In this document: positions 1-8,933 of the stretch, piece after piece
How positions within the stretch are numbered: the stretch's first letter is position 1
Layout of the letters: each line of letters opens with the position of its first letter
Origin: Bacillota bacterium
GTDB lineage: Bacteria > Bacillota > Clostridia > DSM-8532
Direction: 5' to 3'
DNA: 64,000 bases
Assembly: GCA_023443745.1 (NCBI GenBank)
Contig: JAEZTB010000059.1
Location: 102,019-166,018, forward strand
Notes under the pieces: generated by a model
The model's database searches: none
Seen by the model: only the letters and a program-made list of their open reading frames with translations
Told to the model about the DNA's origin: nothing
Translations under genes and position numbers: made by a program

Positions 1-532
1 TTTTACCCGAATCTATCAATGCATTTGGCAAGGTTTGCATAAACTGTCTTAGTAGAAAAACGCCAAAGGGCCATCCGAGAGACGGCAGGATAATGCCCAA
101 GTAGGAATTTGACAGACCGGCTCCGGAAATTATTTTAAAAAGCGAAATAAACAGCAATGTATGCGGCAGTGTCATTGCTCCCACCATAAGCCCGAAAATA
201 TATTTTCCTGATTTAAATCTTATTTTTGCCAGTGCATATGCTGCCATTGCGCTGAATATCACAACAATTGCAGCTGTTACTGTGGAAATAAATATGCTGT
301 TGAAAAACCATCTGATCACCGGATAATCCAAAAACAATGCTTTATAGTTTTCCAATGTCGGACGCAAGGGAATCCACTCAGGCGGAATCTGAAGCGCCAC
401 CTTCATATTCTTAAACGACCCTGATACCATCCAGTAAATAGGCCATAGAAAAAACAGGACGGCTGAGAACAGCAATAAATTTTTTAAAAGCTTTGCTATA
501 GATATTTTCATTTTATTTTTTACTTTCTTCAT
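1..532 (-). CDS. Carbohydrate ABC transporter permease, MalG type (CUT1), C-terminus cut by window edge
   Basis: Inner permease half of a binding-protein-dependent sugar importer in the cell membrane. The reading frame stays open from an ATG at 532 to base 1, giving about 177 codons. It begins MKKVKNKMKISI, followed by a hydrophobic helix (LLLFSAVLFFLWPIYWMVSGS) at residues ~18-38 and the periplasmic-loop signature typical of MalG proteins (PPEWIPLRPTLENYKALF). Further membrane helices follow, up to the LPSLGWPFGVFLLRQF stretch. AGGAG lies 8 bases before the start. It starts 26 bases after the MalF-type permease, so the two are almost certainly co-transcribed and form a heterodimer. The EAA loop and the C-terminus lie outside the window. 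The sugar cannot be deduced from the permease alone. Confidence 0.9.
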   Translation of the reverse strand, partial: MKKVKNKMKISIAKLLKNLLLFSAVLFFLWPIYWMVSGSFKNMKVALQIPPEWIPLRPTLENYKALFLDYPVIRWFFNSIFISTVTAAIVVIFSAMAAYALAKIRFKSGKYIFGLMVGAMTLPHTLLFISLFKIISGAGLSNSYLGIILPSLGWPFGVFLLRQFMQTLPNALIDSGK

Positions 533-558
533 ACTTACTGCTCCTATTCTTGGTGCTA

Positions 559-1440
559 TTAATACTCATTATCAGATGAAAGAAATTTGAACTGGAATAT
601 AGCAATTACGCATACAATAATGGCCAATATGAACCCCATTGCACATGCTATACCGAAATTCATATTCATAAATGCCTCCCGATATATGAGCATTAGCATG
701 GTTGTTGTATCATAGGCCGGTCCTCCGCCGGTCATCAGTATTATGATGGCGAAAACCTGGAAGGCGCCGATGGTGCTGGTAACAACTACATACAGCAATG
801 TTGGCTTGAGCAGGGGCAACGTAATATACCAAAATCTGCCCCAATGCCTTACTCCATCTATATCAGCAGACTCATACAGCTCCAATGGTATGCCGTTTAA
901 TCCTGCTGTCAGCACTACAATTGAGCCTCCTAATGATATAGAGACAAGAATTATCGTTAGTGAAGGATATGCAAGACCTTCGCCTAACCAGTTCTTCCCC
1001 TCGCCGCCAAAAAGTCTCACAAGATAATTAAGCATACCAAATTGCTCATTAAAGATATATTGCCAGACCATTGTCAGGCTAACCACAGAGGTCACTCCGG
1101 GAATATAAAAGGCTGATTTGAAAAAACTCTGAGCTTTTGACGACCAACTGTATATGCACAGTGAAAGTACCAGCGCAACAATAGTAACCGTCGGAACTAT
1201 GTACACAACGAATTTTAAAGTATTAACTATTGACTGTATAAATACCTTGTTCTTAAATATGCTGACATAGTTATCAAATCCTGTCCAAAAATATTTTACA
1301 TAATCAAAACCATAAAGGCTTAACCGAAATGCTTCAATAATCGGATAAATCACAAAGGCCAAAAAACAGACAAACATAGGAAGAACAAACAACCACCCTG
1401 TGATTTCTCTTTTTACTCCGCCGGATAATTTTATAGTCAT
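559..1440 (-). CDS. Carbohydrate ABC transporter permease, MalF/UgpA type (CUT1)
   Basis: Membrane permease of 293 aa, normal for the family, partner of the MalG-type permease that follows. About six hydrophobic helices are visible, the first at residues ~17-37 (LFVLPMFVCFLAFVIYPIIEAF). The C-terminal half carries the conserved EAA-type loop near residues 188-205 (ELYESADIDGVRHWGRFWYI), which docks on the ATPase. GGAGGT stands 8 bases before the ATG. No ATPase gene is visible; CUT1 systems in Clostridia commonly share an MsmX-type ATPase encoded elsewhere (family knowledge). It has its own upstream promoter element (1483-1553), so it need not depend on transcription from the binding-protein gene. 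Confidence 0.95.
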   Translation of the reverse strand: MTIKLSGGVKREITGWLFVLPMFVCFLAFVIYPIIEAFRLSLYGFDYVKYFWTGFDNYVSIFKNKVFIQSIVNTLKFVVYIVPTVTIVALVLSLCIYSWSSKAQSFFKSAFYIPGVTSVVSLTMVWQYIFNEQFGMLNYLVRLFGGEGKNWLGEGLAYPSLTIILVSISLGGSIVVLTAGLNGIPLELYESADIDGVRHWGRFWYITLPLLKPTLLYVVVTSTIGAFQVFAIIILMTGGGPAYDTTTMLMLIYREAFMNMNFGIACAMGFILAIIVCVIAIFQFKFLSSDNEY

Positions 1441-1482
1441 CTAGCTACCTCCACTCTAGCAATATTCAAATCTCGAACTTTT

Positions 1483-1553
1483 CACCATCAGTATAAATGC
1501 AGCGGCACACAAAAAACAGGTTAAATTCCTGATAAATGAGTATAAATTTCTAA
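1483..1553 (-). promoter_or_regulatory. Sugar-locus promoter element, copy 1 (before the permeases)
   Basis: One of three near-identical elements. On the minus strand it reads a TTTATACT box, a short half-palindrome (CAGG, 7 bases, CCTG), then a second TTTATACT box 49 bases from the first. The box nearer the gene (1490-1495) fits a -10 hexamer (TATACT) and has no good -35, as expected of an activator-dependent promoter. The expected start of transcription is about 43 bases before the permease start. The role as promoter plus activator site is inferred from conservation and position. Confidence 0.65.
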
Positions 1554-1661
1554 TAAAAGCATGCACATTACGAATTAAAATTCCATATGCACATGATCAA
1601 TTCCACCTTTACATCTGAAGTGCAGGTTAGCATTGGGCAAGCTTTGTGAACAGTTCCTCCA

Positions 1662-2498
1662 TCAGTTTGTCCCGATGGATATTGTCACCATCTGCTCGCG
1701 GGTTATTGGATCATCAGGGCCAAATTTGCCGTTCCCATAACCGGCTATGATATCTAAAACCAATGGCCTCAGCTGCCAAGTGGCCGGACACATCCATGAA
1801 GCTCTTGCCATTTGGTATTACAGATACATTCACACCTTTGGGTGCGATATATTTTCCGTTAGCTGCAAAGCCGATGAACTCTCTGCTGTCGCCATCAAGA
1901 TAATACGACACGCCAGCTGACACGTCGTAATCATTAGTGCTTCGAACCACCAATGCATAAGGCTAGAAATCCGTCGTCTCAAACACGAGATACCAGACGC
2001 CATTTTTCAGCTCAAGCCTTGAAGAGAGTGTGGTCACATTTCCGTCTGCTGATTTGTGCAGGACGACAAGCTGCTTCTTTTTTATCAAGCAGGTATTATA
2101 CGTATTAGGATCAATGTCATCAGCATAGGCGAGTTCACCCACCTCAGTGCGCGTCGTCAGGTAGTCAAATCCGCCCCGGGTGATGGAGTAGTTAATCGTA
2201 TCTACGGGATACTTATTTAAAAAGCTGGTGCGCCGTGCAAGTATTTTCTCTATGCTCGGCGTCTGATCCTTTTGAAAAGCCGCCGCGTCGTCCCCGTCGT
2301 TGTCAAAGATGACGCGTCTTTGGCGATCCTTAGCAGTCTGCCTCAAGGCTTCCCGCATTCCTCATCGTCTCCAGTAAACGCCGTTCCTTCTTGGAGTGAA
2401 GGGCTTTCCGCTGTCGCCACTGGTGTGACAGCACTCGCAAAAATGAGCATTGCCATAATAAATGCAATAATTGAGATGTATTTTCTCTTGATTAGCAT
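1662..2498 (-). pseudogene. Decayed secreted protein with C-terminal S-layer-homology motif
   Basis: A once-intact secreted protein, now broken at three places. It starts well: AAAGGGG, then ATG at 2498 and a clear signal peptide (MLIKRKYISIIAFIMAMLIF, cleavage near VATAES). Near 2352 one base is missing from an A run; adding it back joins GDDEE to MREALRQTAKD. The next block holds RRVIFDNDGDDA and ARRTSFLNKYPVDTINYSI. An in-frame TAG at 1963-1965 interrupts what was probably F-S-PYALVV. A second frameshift near 1765 separates SGHLAAEAIGF from IIAGYGNGKFGPDDPITRE, a textbook SLH motif, after which the frame ends. It sits between the sugar-binding protein and the permease genes, splitting a normal importer operon. 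Functional identity of the N-terminal block is unknown. Confidence 0.8.
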
Positions 2499-2554
2499 TT
2501 TAAAGCCCCTTTCTTTTACATGATAATATGTCAAAAGAAATGCCGTATTTAAAT

Positions 2555-2589
2555 ATGCGGACACCTTCCAATATGACCGGTGCCCGCAT
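2555..2589 (-). terminator. Stem-loop after the sugar-binding-protein gene
   Basis: Arms ATGCGGACACC (2555-2565) and GGTGCCCGCAT (2579-2589) pair over 11 positions with one mismatch around a 13-base loop, 28 bases past the stop of the binding-protein gene. An A/T-rich tail follows rather than a pure T run. It could terminate or shield the 3' end of the abundant binding-protein message, which would fit the separate promoter element before the permeases. Confidence 0.55.
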
Positions 2590-2616
2590 TTTTCTATAGT
2601 AATACTTTTGCCGTTA

Positions 2617-4047
2617 TTATTTATTGTACTTTGTGATAACCTCATTGAATTTTGTTGAAATATTCTCAATCGTCTGCTTGGGAGAAGTTCTTCCTATAAA
2701 CAATGCCTGCATTTCAGGGAACATGGCAGCTCTCATTTCAGGATATCCCTTGATTCCCCAGCCTGGATCGATGAGGGGCCATTCACTAGCCTTTCCAAGG
2801 GTTTTATACAGGAATTGTACTTCCTTCTGGTTGGGACTTTCCTTCATCCATCCTTTTTCATTTCCCCAAATATCAAAAGTTTTTCCTGCGTTATAGGCCA
2901 CTTCGCTTTCCGCATAGGTCCAATATAATAGCTTCTTGCCCCATTCTATCCTTTTTTCGTCGTTGCTCTTAAATACGCAGCCCGATCCGACTTCGCTCTT
3001 CAATGTGGCCTGATCCTTTGTTGTTGAAGGATAGTTTACAATCATTGGCTCAAAGGGTCCCTGTATACTGCCGTCTTTTAAACCGTTCTGGACTATATCG
3101 ATATGAGCTAAACCGCCTACCACCATACCATTTTTCTTCTGCTTGAAGTAATCCAGCGCATTGGTGGCAGCCAGCGTCTCCGGATGCGGTGTACATAATC
3201 CTTCTTCTACAATTGACTTAAAGAAGGAAAATGCCTGTTCAGCCGCAGGATTTTCAGCGGCTATGTACTTGGAATAGTCATCATTAAACAGCTTTACTCC
3301 AAATCCTCCGAGGATATTATTGTATATCTGGTCTCCCTGTTCATTGAGCGCAAACAACGTAATTCCATATACGCCTTTCTCTTTGTTTACAACCGCTTTC
3401 AAAGCCGCTTTAAATTCCTCGGGAGTCCAGGTTCTGTTTTCATTCTGGGGAAGCAAATGTGCGGCTCCTGCTTCTTCCCACATGGTCTTGTTGACAACCA
3501 GCATGGTAGAACCTGTAGGATACGGCATAACTACAATTTTCCCATTTACTGAAACCATTTTCATAATATCCGGATTGGCTTTTACTTTTTCCAATTTATC
3601 AGCCGGAATTACGTCATCCAATTCTGCAACAACGCCCATATTAGCATATGCAAGAATTCTTCCCGGATAATCCAGAAACACATCCGGTGTTTGCCCCGCG
3701 GTTATGGCTGTCGTCAGCTTCTCATTAATTCCGTCAAAAGGTATCAATTCTACAGAAACATTGACATTGGGGTATTGGGCATTCCAATCTGAGATTAAAT
3801 TCTTCTCTATCCATTCTCCAGGATTTTGTCCTTCAAATTGACCAGACGGAGTTCCCCATACCGTAAGCGATACCTTTTCATCCTTAACAGGCGCTGATGG
3901 AGATGGAGATGAAGACGGAGTAGCAGTGCTTCCATCCGATGATGGTTCGACAGGACCCTTTGATCCGCATGCAGCCAATGTTGCCAGCATCATAACGACT
4001 GCCAGAGATAAGCTGACAATCTTCTTGACGTTTTTAACAGCTTTCAT
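2617..4047 (-). CDS. Extracellular sugar-binding lipoprotein of the ABC importer
   Basis: Captures a carbohydrate outside the cell and hands it to the two permeases. 476 aa, usual for cluster-1 binding proteins. A lipoprotein signal peptide ends in the lipobox LAAC near residue 27, so the mature protein is anchored by lipid at its Cys. A Ser/Pro/Thr-rich linker follows (to ~residue 52), then the binding fold beginning VSLTVWGTPSGQ. Downstream motifs such as AGQTPDVFLDYPGRILAYA and the Trp-rich C-terminus are typical of SBP family 1. I place the start at the ATG at 4047, six bases after AGGAGG; an ATG two codons earlier lies directly on the ribosome site. A hairpin follows the gene and promoter element copy 2 precedes it. 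Confidence 0.93.
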   Translation of the reverse strand: MKAVKNVKKIVSLSLAVVMMLATLAACGSKGPVEPSSDGSTATPSSSPSPSAPVKDEKVSLTVWGTPSGQFEGQNPGEWIEKNLISDWNAQYPNVNVSVELIPFDGINEKLTTAITAGQTPDVFLDYPGRILAYANMGVVAELDDVIPADKLEKVKANPDIMKMVSVNGKIVVMPYPTGSTMLVVNKTMWEEAGAAHLLPQNENRTWTPEEFKAALKAVVNKEKGVYGITLFALNEQGDQIYNNILGGFGVKLFNDDYSKYIAAENPAAEQAFSFFKSIVEEGLCTPHPETLAATNALDYFKQKKNGMVVGGLAHIDIVQNGLKDGSIQGPFEPMIVNYPSTTKDQATLKSEVGSGCVFKSNDEKRIEWGKKLLYWTYAESEVAYNAGKTFDIWGNEKGWMKESPNQKEVQFLYKTLGKASEWPLIDPGWGIKGYPEMRAAMFPEMQALFIGRTSPKQTIENISTKFNEVITKYNK

Positions 4048-4104
4048 AAACATCCTCCTTTGATTTATTCATGACTTAAATTAGAACTGAAAGCTCGAAC
4101 TTTT

Positions 4105-4175
4105 CACTATCAGTATAGCTATTGCTTCACATAAGAAACAGGTTAAATTCCTGATAAACAAGTATAAATTTGTAA
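4105..4175 (-). promoter_or_regulatory. Sugar-locus promoter element, copy 2 (before the binding protein)
   Basis: Same layout as copy 1: TATACT at 4112-4117 (-10 candidate), half-palindrome CAGG/CCTG, and TTTATACT at 4161-4169, again 49 bases away. It lies about 60 bases before the binding-protein start. The rest of the 355-base gap between 4054 and 4408 shows no gene and no other structure I can support. Confidence 0.65.
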
Positions 4176-4408
4176 CAAAGACAAACCTTTTGATGCGTTA
4201 CTTTTTTGATGTTTTGTATAAAAATCTGTGGTTTGGGTTCAATAGTGGCAACTGTATCGTAATGATAAAAAAAGCCATATTCCGAATTGAAGTTATGTCA
4301 GTTTGACTTTGCATTCACATATCCTAAACGACATAATAGAACCAATGACAGACAGAGTAAGTCGCACCCTTTATAGGTGCGTAGAGTGGAAAATAGATAG
4401 CCTAGTGA

Positions 4409-6670
4409 TTAAACACCTTGCTTTCTATACTGGGAAGGAGTTACTCCCGTGTTATCCTTAAACCATATCCCGAAATAATGGGAATCTGAAAATCCAACCA
4501 TGCTGCTGATGTCCTTAATCTTTGCATTACTGTTTTTTAATAGCTCTTTCGCATTTCCCAGACGAACCTTACTTACATAATCTATAAAGCTGATACCAAG
4601 CTCTTTTTTAAATAGCCTGGAAAAATAATTCTCATTTAAACAAATTATTCCTGCTACATAATCAACCCCCAGCATGGGATTGCCATACTCTTCGTTTATG
4701 ATATCCACAGCTTTACGGATGCTCATACTCATGTTGATATTGCTTGTGCTCTTTACTTCAGCAATAAAATTATCAATTGTATTGGCAAGTTCATCAAAAA
4801 CCTTTTCTATAGGCTGTGCCAGACGTTGCAAATTTTCCATACTCCAAAAATCCTTCCCGAAAATATCGGAGGGAAGCTTGCCATTTTTGACAGCTGCTTT
4901 GAATAAACGCGTATAAATATTGAAAAGGAATGTGTTAATTATCGATGGGTCTGTATTGTTATGCTTGAACAGCTTTACCGATTCTTCCAAAATATCTTTG
5001 CACCCAGCAGGGTCTCCCTGCTCAATACAGTATGCCAATCGATTTTCTATCTGATCAGGGTATGAAATCTCCCAGCTATTGTTGATAATAAACTCATGGT
5101 TAATACAATCCAGGCTTGAAGCTTTAAACAGCTTATACTTAATTAATTCACTTGCCTCGTCAAAAGAATTCTTTATTAAATGAAAGGTATTATAATTATT
5201 TCCACTGAAAGCTCCAATATTCAAGCTGAAATTCTCCTTTATCACTATGAGAATTTCTTTAATTATAGCGTAAGTATCCTCTTCATTTCTGTTTGATATG
5301 ATGCAATACTCTCCTTTTCGCAGGGTTGTGGAAATGATATTAGATTGATTTTCCTCGTATTTCGCTATTATACTCTCAATACACTTATTTTCATCATCGG
5401 AAATCTCATCCTCCGCGTGGATAATAACCACCTGGTAATACTCATTCTCAAAAGAAATATTAATTTCGTTTTTAAAGTGAATATATTCATCTTCGGTAAG
5501 ACTCCCAACAAGAAGAGCTCTTATAAATTTTTCCCGCTTTAACGGAATTCCCTCCCGTATCCTGTCAACCATTCGATTAAAAGAGTCGCCCAAGCTACCA
5601 ATCTCATCGGTAAATAAATTGTTAAACCTGATATTTAAATTCCCCTTTTCTACTTCCTTAATCAGCATCACCAGTTTATTTAATGGCTTAGAAACAGTAC
5701 CGGATATTAATATAGAAATAAGCACAACCATAATAAAGGTAATAGTAAAAACGAGAATCCAAACTTTATCAATATAATTGATGTCCTTTAATAAAAAACC
5801 TCTGTCTACTACATGAGCAAAGGTCCAATTGGTCTTCGTATCATAGGAATAAGTGATCACATATTCTTTATCATCCAATTTTTCAACGTAGTATCCCTCC
5901 CCTTTTTTTATTGAATGAGTATCAATGATTTTTTCTATCTCAGCATTGCTGTTATTTGTATATACCTTGTAATTATCATCAATAATAAAATAAACGCCCT
6001 CATTAATTCTGTTCTTTTCAAAATAATAATTCAGCATTCTCGGGGAGATTGTAATCAAGCTAATACCTATATTGGATTTTTCATAAATATTATTCATATT
6101 TTTAATTGACCGAACCATTCCTATCAGCTTTTCACCTTTATACCAATCCAAAATGGTCCAATAGGGTGTTCCTTCCAATTTCGCGGCCTTTTCATACCAT
6201 GCCTGCTCTGTCAATTCCTTTCCATTAACAAAGGGTGTCGATGTATCCATCATGAGATCAAGACTGAATATATTCTTATATTTATCCAGAATATATATGG
6301 ATCTTATTCCTCTTGTGTTATTATTCAGCTCGTGAATTTTATTATAGACTCTATTATAAGCATTCAGCCGCTCTTCTGTTTCAAGAGTATCAAGATTGAT
6401 ACCGATGGTATCCTGAATATCCTTGCTTAAAATAATAGATGCTGAAAAAGCCTCTATATTCTCCAGGTAGTTGTCCAAATTGACTTTAAAGAAATAAAGG
6501 TTTTCCAGCATTGCCTTACTTTCATTTTTTACAAGAAGGTTTTTGTAAGTGGTCATGCTAATTGACGAGAAAATCGTAAGAGAAGTAAGACAAACGAGGG
6601 AAAACAATATTATCAGCTTACTTTTCAGTTTTAGGTTTTGATACACTGATATGATTTTCTTTTTTTTCAT
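4409..6670 (-). CDS. Membrane-anchored AraC-family regulator with extracellular sensor and HAMP
   Basis: One-component regulator of 753 aa that probably senses a sugar outside the cell and controls this importer. Visible parts in order: first membrane helix (LIILFSLVCLTSLTIFSSIS, ~18-37); a Cache-like extracellular sensor (~40-298) containing DWYKGEKLIGMVRSIKNM; second helix (~304-326); a HAMP linker (SKPLNKLVMLIKEVEKGNLN, then DEIGSLGDSFNRM); a ~280-residue middle region; and a C-terminal AraC double helix-turn-helix (~660-753) with NENYFSRLFKKELGISF and GFSDSHYFGIWFKDNTGVTP. I choose the ATG at 6670, 7 bases after GGGAG; an ATG two codons upstream is too close to it. Element copy 3 lies ~205 bases upstream, which suggests autoregulation. 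Confidence 0.9.
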   Translation of the reverse strand: MKKKKIISVYQNLKLKSKLIILFSLVCLTSLTIFSSISMTTYKNLLVKNESKAMLENLYFFKVNLDNYLENIEAFSASIILSKDIQDTIGINLDTLETEERLNAYNRVYNKIHELNNNTRGIRSIYILDKYKNIFSLDLMMDTSTPFVNGKELTEQAWYEKAAKLEGTPYWTILDWYKGEKLIGMVRSIKNMNNIYEKSNIGISLITISPRMLNYYFEKNRINEGVYFIIDDNYKVYTNNSNAEIEKIIDTHSIKKGEGYYVEKLDDKEYVITYSYDTKTNWTFAHVVDRGFLLKDINYIDKVWILVFTITFIMVVLISILISGTVSKPLNKLVMLIKEVEKGNLNIRFNNLFTDEIGSLGDSFNRMVDRIREGIPLKREKFIRALLVGSLTEDEYIHFKNEINISFENEYYQVVIIHAEDEISDDENKCIESIIAKYEENQSNIISTTLRKGEYCIISNRNEEDTYAIIKEILIVIKENFSLNIGAFSGNNYNTFHLIKNSFDEASELIKYKLFKASSLDCINHEFIINNSWEISYPDQIENRLAYCIEQGDPAGCKDILEESVKLFKHNNTDPSIINTFLFNIYTRLFKAAVKNGKLPSDIFGKDFWSMENLQRLAQPIEKVFDELANTIDNFIAEVKSTSNINMSMSIRKAVDIINEEYGNPMLGVDYVAGIICLNENYFSRLFKKELGISFIDYVSKVRLGNAKELLKNSNAKIKDISSMVGFSDSHYFGIWFKDNTGVTPSQYRKQGV

Positions 6671-6742
6671 CAGCATTCTCCCTCACTTGTTCTACTCTAT
6701 TGCTGCTTTCTGTGAATTAATAATAACCTAACCGTTACCAGA

Positions 6743-6766
6743 GGTACGTTCTTATGGGAACGTACC
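6743..6766. other. Perfect 9-bp hairpin in the regulator leader
   Basis: GGTACGTTC and GAACGTACC pair perfectly around a 6-base loop. It lies between promoter element copy 3 and the regulator start, so it would be in the 5' leader of that message. It is directly followed by a short CAAGCCTCGACCCGT motif that recurs near 20995, 47885 and 57302. Function unknown. Confidence 0.5.
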
Positions 6767-6874
6767 ACAAGCCTCGACCCGTAATTGAAAATCAAAGGTT
6801 TCGTAAAAGTTATCGCAGGCATAGATACTTCGCATAAAAGCTGCGTATAGCAAAAGGCAAATATTTGGGGATTT

Positions 6875-6945
6875 TAATATCAGTATAAGTGCAACGGCAC
6901 ATAAGAAACAGGTTAATTTACTGATAAATAAGTATAAATTTCTAA
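6875..6945 (-). promoter_or_regulatory. Sugar-locus promoter element, copy 3 (before the regulator)
   Basis: Third copy of the element, with TATACT at 6882-6887 as -10 candidate, the AACCTG core at 6909-6914 and TTTATACT at 6931-6939 (49-base spacing kept). It stands between the GH2 stop and the regulator start and points at the regulator, with a leader of about 205 bases. The CAGG/CCTG half-palindrome is weakened here (TTACTG replaces the far arm). Confidence 0.6.
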
Positions 6946-6984
6946 CAATTCCTGTTTAGGGAACCTCCAAACATTCAATCTCCA

Positions 6985-8757
6985 TTATTTTTGATTTATT
7001 TTCCTTATGGCTTCGACATCAACCTTCGCTTTTCTATCAATCGTCATTAGTCCGTTAATTTCCTGCATAACATCTGTCAGTTGAGTATAGCAATATCCTT
7101 TTATATAAGGTGTTTTCCTTATTACCATGGTAATGCTTTCATACCTTTTCAGGAAGCTTTCCTCATCCTTTACAAAACCATTATAACCCCAATTTTCACT
7201 GGAATCATCTGCAAATGCTATTCCTCCATACTCGGTAATCAAGTACGGCTGACCTTCGTACTTATGTCTATAAGCATATGGAATTCGGTACCTGATTTCA
7301 TCTTGAAGGGATTTAGGTAGCTCAGAATAATGGTCAGAAAAGTCATATCCCCAGGCTATGTAGTCATGTATTACACAAATATCGGATTTTACTTGCTCCC
7401 AGCCGTCATTCGTGCTTACAAGTCTCATTTTATCCATGGCCTTTGCAGTACAATAGAGAGCTACTCCAAAATTTTGCTGCATCGTATCTGATATAATATT
7501 TCTTACTCCCCAGGATTCATTCAGAGGTACCCAAGCCATAATACAAGGATGATTATAATCTCTGTTAATAAAAGCAATAAAATCACTCATTACATTTTCT
7601 GTTTGCTCACTGTTAAAATCATAAGGGCTGGGCATCTCACCCCAAACCAGCAGTCCTAACTTATCCGCCCAATAGTAATATCTTGGATCTTCAATTTTTT
7701 GATTTCTCGCTCCATTGAATCCAAACTTCTTTGTCATTTCTATATCATATTTTAGTGCCTCATCACTAGGCGGTGTCAGAAGGCTCTCAGCCCAATATCC
7801 TTGATCCAGAACCATCCTTAAATAATAGGACTTATTATTTAAGAAAATATTATTGCCTTGTATAGATATTTTCCGCATGCCAAAATAACTTGATACCTCA
7901 TCGAGAGCTTTTCCATCTTTTGAAAGGGTTAGCTTCAAATCGTATAAATTAGGTCTGTCAGGTGTCCAATAATGGAGCTCATCAATGTAATCTTCTTCCT
8001 TTAAATCAATCGTGATTCTCGAGATTCTCTCGTATAATTTTAATTTAATTTGAGACTTCACTTTATTTTTAAATGAAACAAGTATGTCTAATTCAGCATC
8101 TTGGAAAGACTTATTTATAAATATCTCCAAAATAACATTTTTTGCATCAATATCAGGGGTTATTCTGATTTTGTCTATATTTAAGTCGCCGGCTGTTTCG
8201 AGCCAGACAGTCTGCCATATTCCCGATGTTTCAGTATACCAGCATCTATCAGGCTTCTGTTTCCAATATTGCTTGCCTCTGGGCTGCACACAGTCATATT
8301 TGTCGGTAACTTTAACAACTATAGTGTTGCTGCCGCTCATTAGATATCTCGTTACATCCATCTTAAACGGAACATATCCACCCTTATGAGAATCTATGAA
8401 TTCCCCATTTATCCAAACCTTTGCTTCATAATCAACAGCACCAAAATTTAAGAGTATTCTTTTTCCGTTAAAATCATCCGGAACGGAAAACGCTCTCTTG
8501 TACCACATTATCTCATGCATCCCTTTGTCAAAGATTCCACTCATTTCACTCTGGTAACAGAATGGAACGGTTATCCTTTGTGAAAAGTCCTTGTCCCTAT
8601 ACCAATCATTCGCTTCGCCCATATCCATGTCGTCAAAATCAAACTGCCATTCACCATTTAAATTAAGCCACTCATTTCTTTGAAAATCAGATCTTGGGTA
8701 TTCCGGCCTCGGAATACTTATGCTAGTTTTAGCTCCATGGTTTTTAATCATCACCAT
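6985..8757 (-). CDS. Glycoside hydrolase family 2 (beta-galactosidase/beta-glucuronidase type)
   Basis: Cytoplasmic exo-glycosidase (no signal peptide), about 590 aa, presumably acting on the sugar brought in by the neighbouring importer. The N-terminal sugar-binding jelly roll carries the family features LNLNGEWQFDFDD and FGAVDYEAKVWINGEFI (~residues 30-130). An immunoglobulin-like domain follows, then the TIM barrel. The acid/base Glu is in MAWVPLNESWG (~E415) and the nucleophile Glu in YLITEYGG (~E512). Domain order and length fit the short GH2 enzymes. GAGGG lies 9 bases before the ATG at 8757; ATGs at 8766 and 8751 are alternatives. The exact substrate cannot be read from sequence. A 66 bp piece of this gene recurs at 11793-11858. 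Confidence 0.9.
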   Translation of the reverse strand: MVMIKNHGAKTSISIPRPEYPRSDFQRNEWLNLNGEWQFDFDDMDMGEANDWYRDKDFSQRITVPFCYQSEMSGIFDKGMHEIMWYKRAFSVPDDFNGKRILLNFGAVDYEAKVWINGEFIDSHKGGYVPFKMDVTRYLMSGSNTIVVKVTDKYDCVQPRGKQYWKQKPDRCWYTETSGIWQTVWLETAGDLNIDKIRITPDIDAKNVILEIFINKSFQDAELDILVSFKNKVKSQIKLKLYERISRITIDLKEEDYIDELHYWTPDRPNLYDLKLTLSKDGKALDEVSSYFGMRKISIQGNNIFLNNKSYYLRMVLDQGYWAESLLTPPSDEALKYDIEMTKKFGFNGARNQKIEDPRYYYWADKLGLLVWGEMPSPYDFNSEQTENVMSDFIAFINRDYNHPCIMAWVPLNESWGVRNIISDTMQQNFGVALYCTAKAMDKMRLVSTNDGWEQVKSDICVIHDYIAWGYDFSDHYSELPKSLQDEIRYRIPYAYRHKYEGQPYLITEYGGIAFADDSSENWGYNGFVKDEESFLKRYESITMVIRKTPYIKGYCYTQLTDVMQEINGLMTIDRKAKVDVEAIRKINQK

Positions 8758-8933
8758 AGAATTCATCCCTCTCTTTTAATCTCACAAGAAAAAATTTGAT
8801 AAAAATGATTATCCTATTTTTCTATGCATCTTGATTTTATCAATTAATAGCATATAAATTAATGATATATGGTACTAAAATATTGACTTTTTGTTTTATT
8901 CATCTTAAGTTAAAAAAGGGGGGAGGCATTGCT

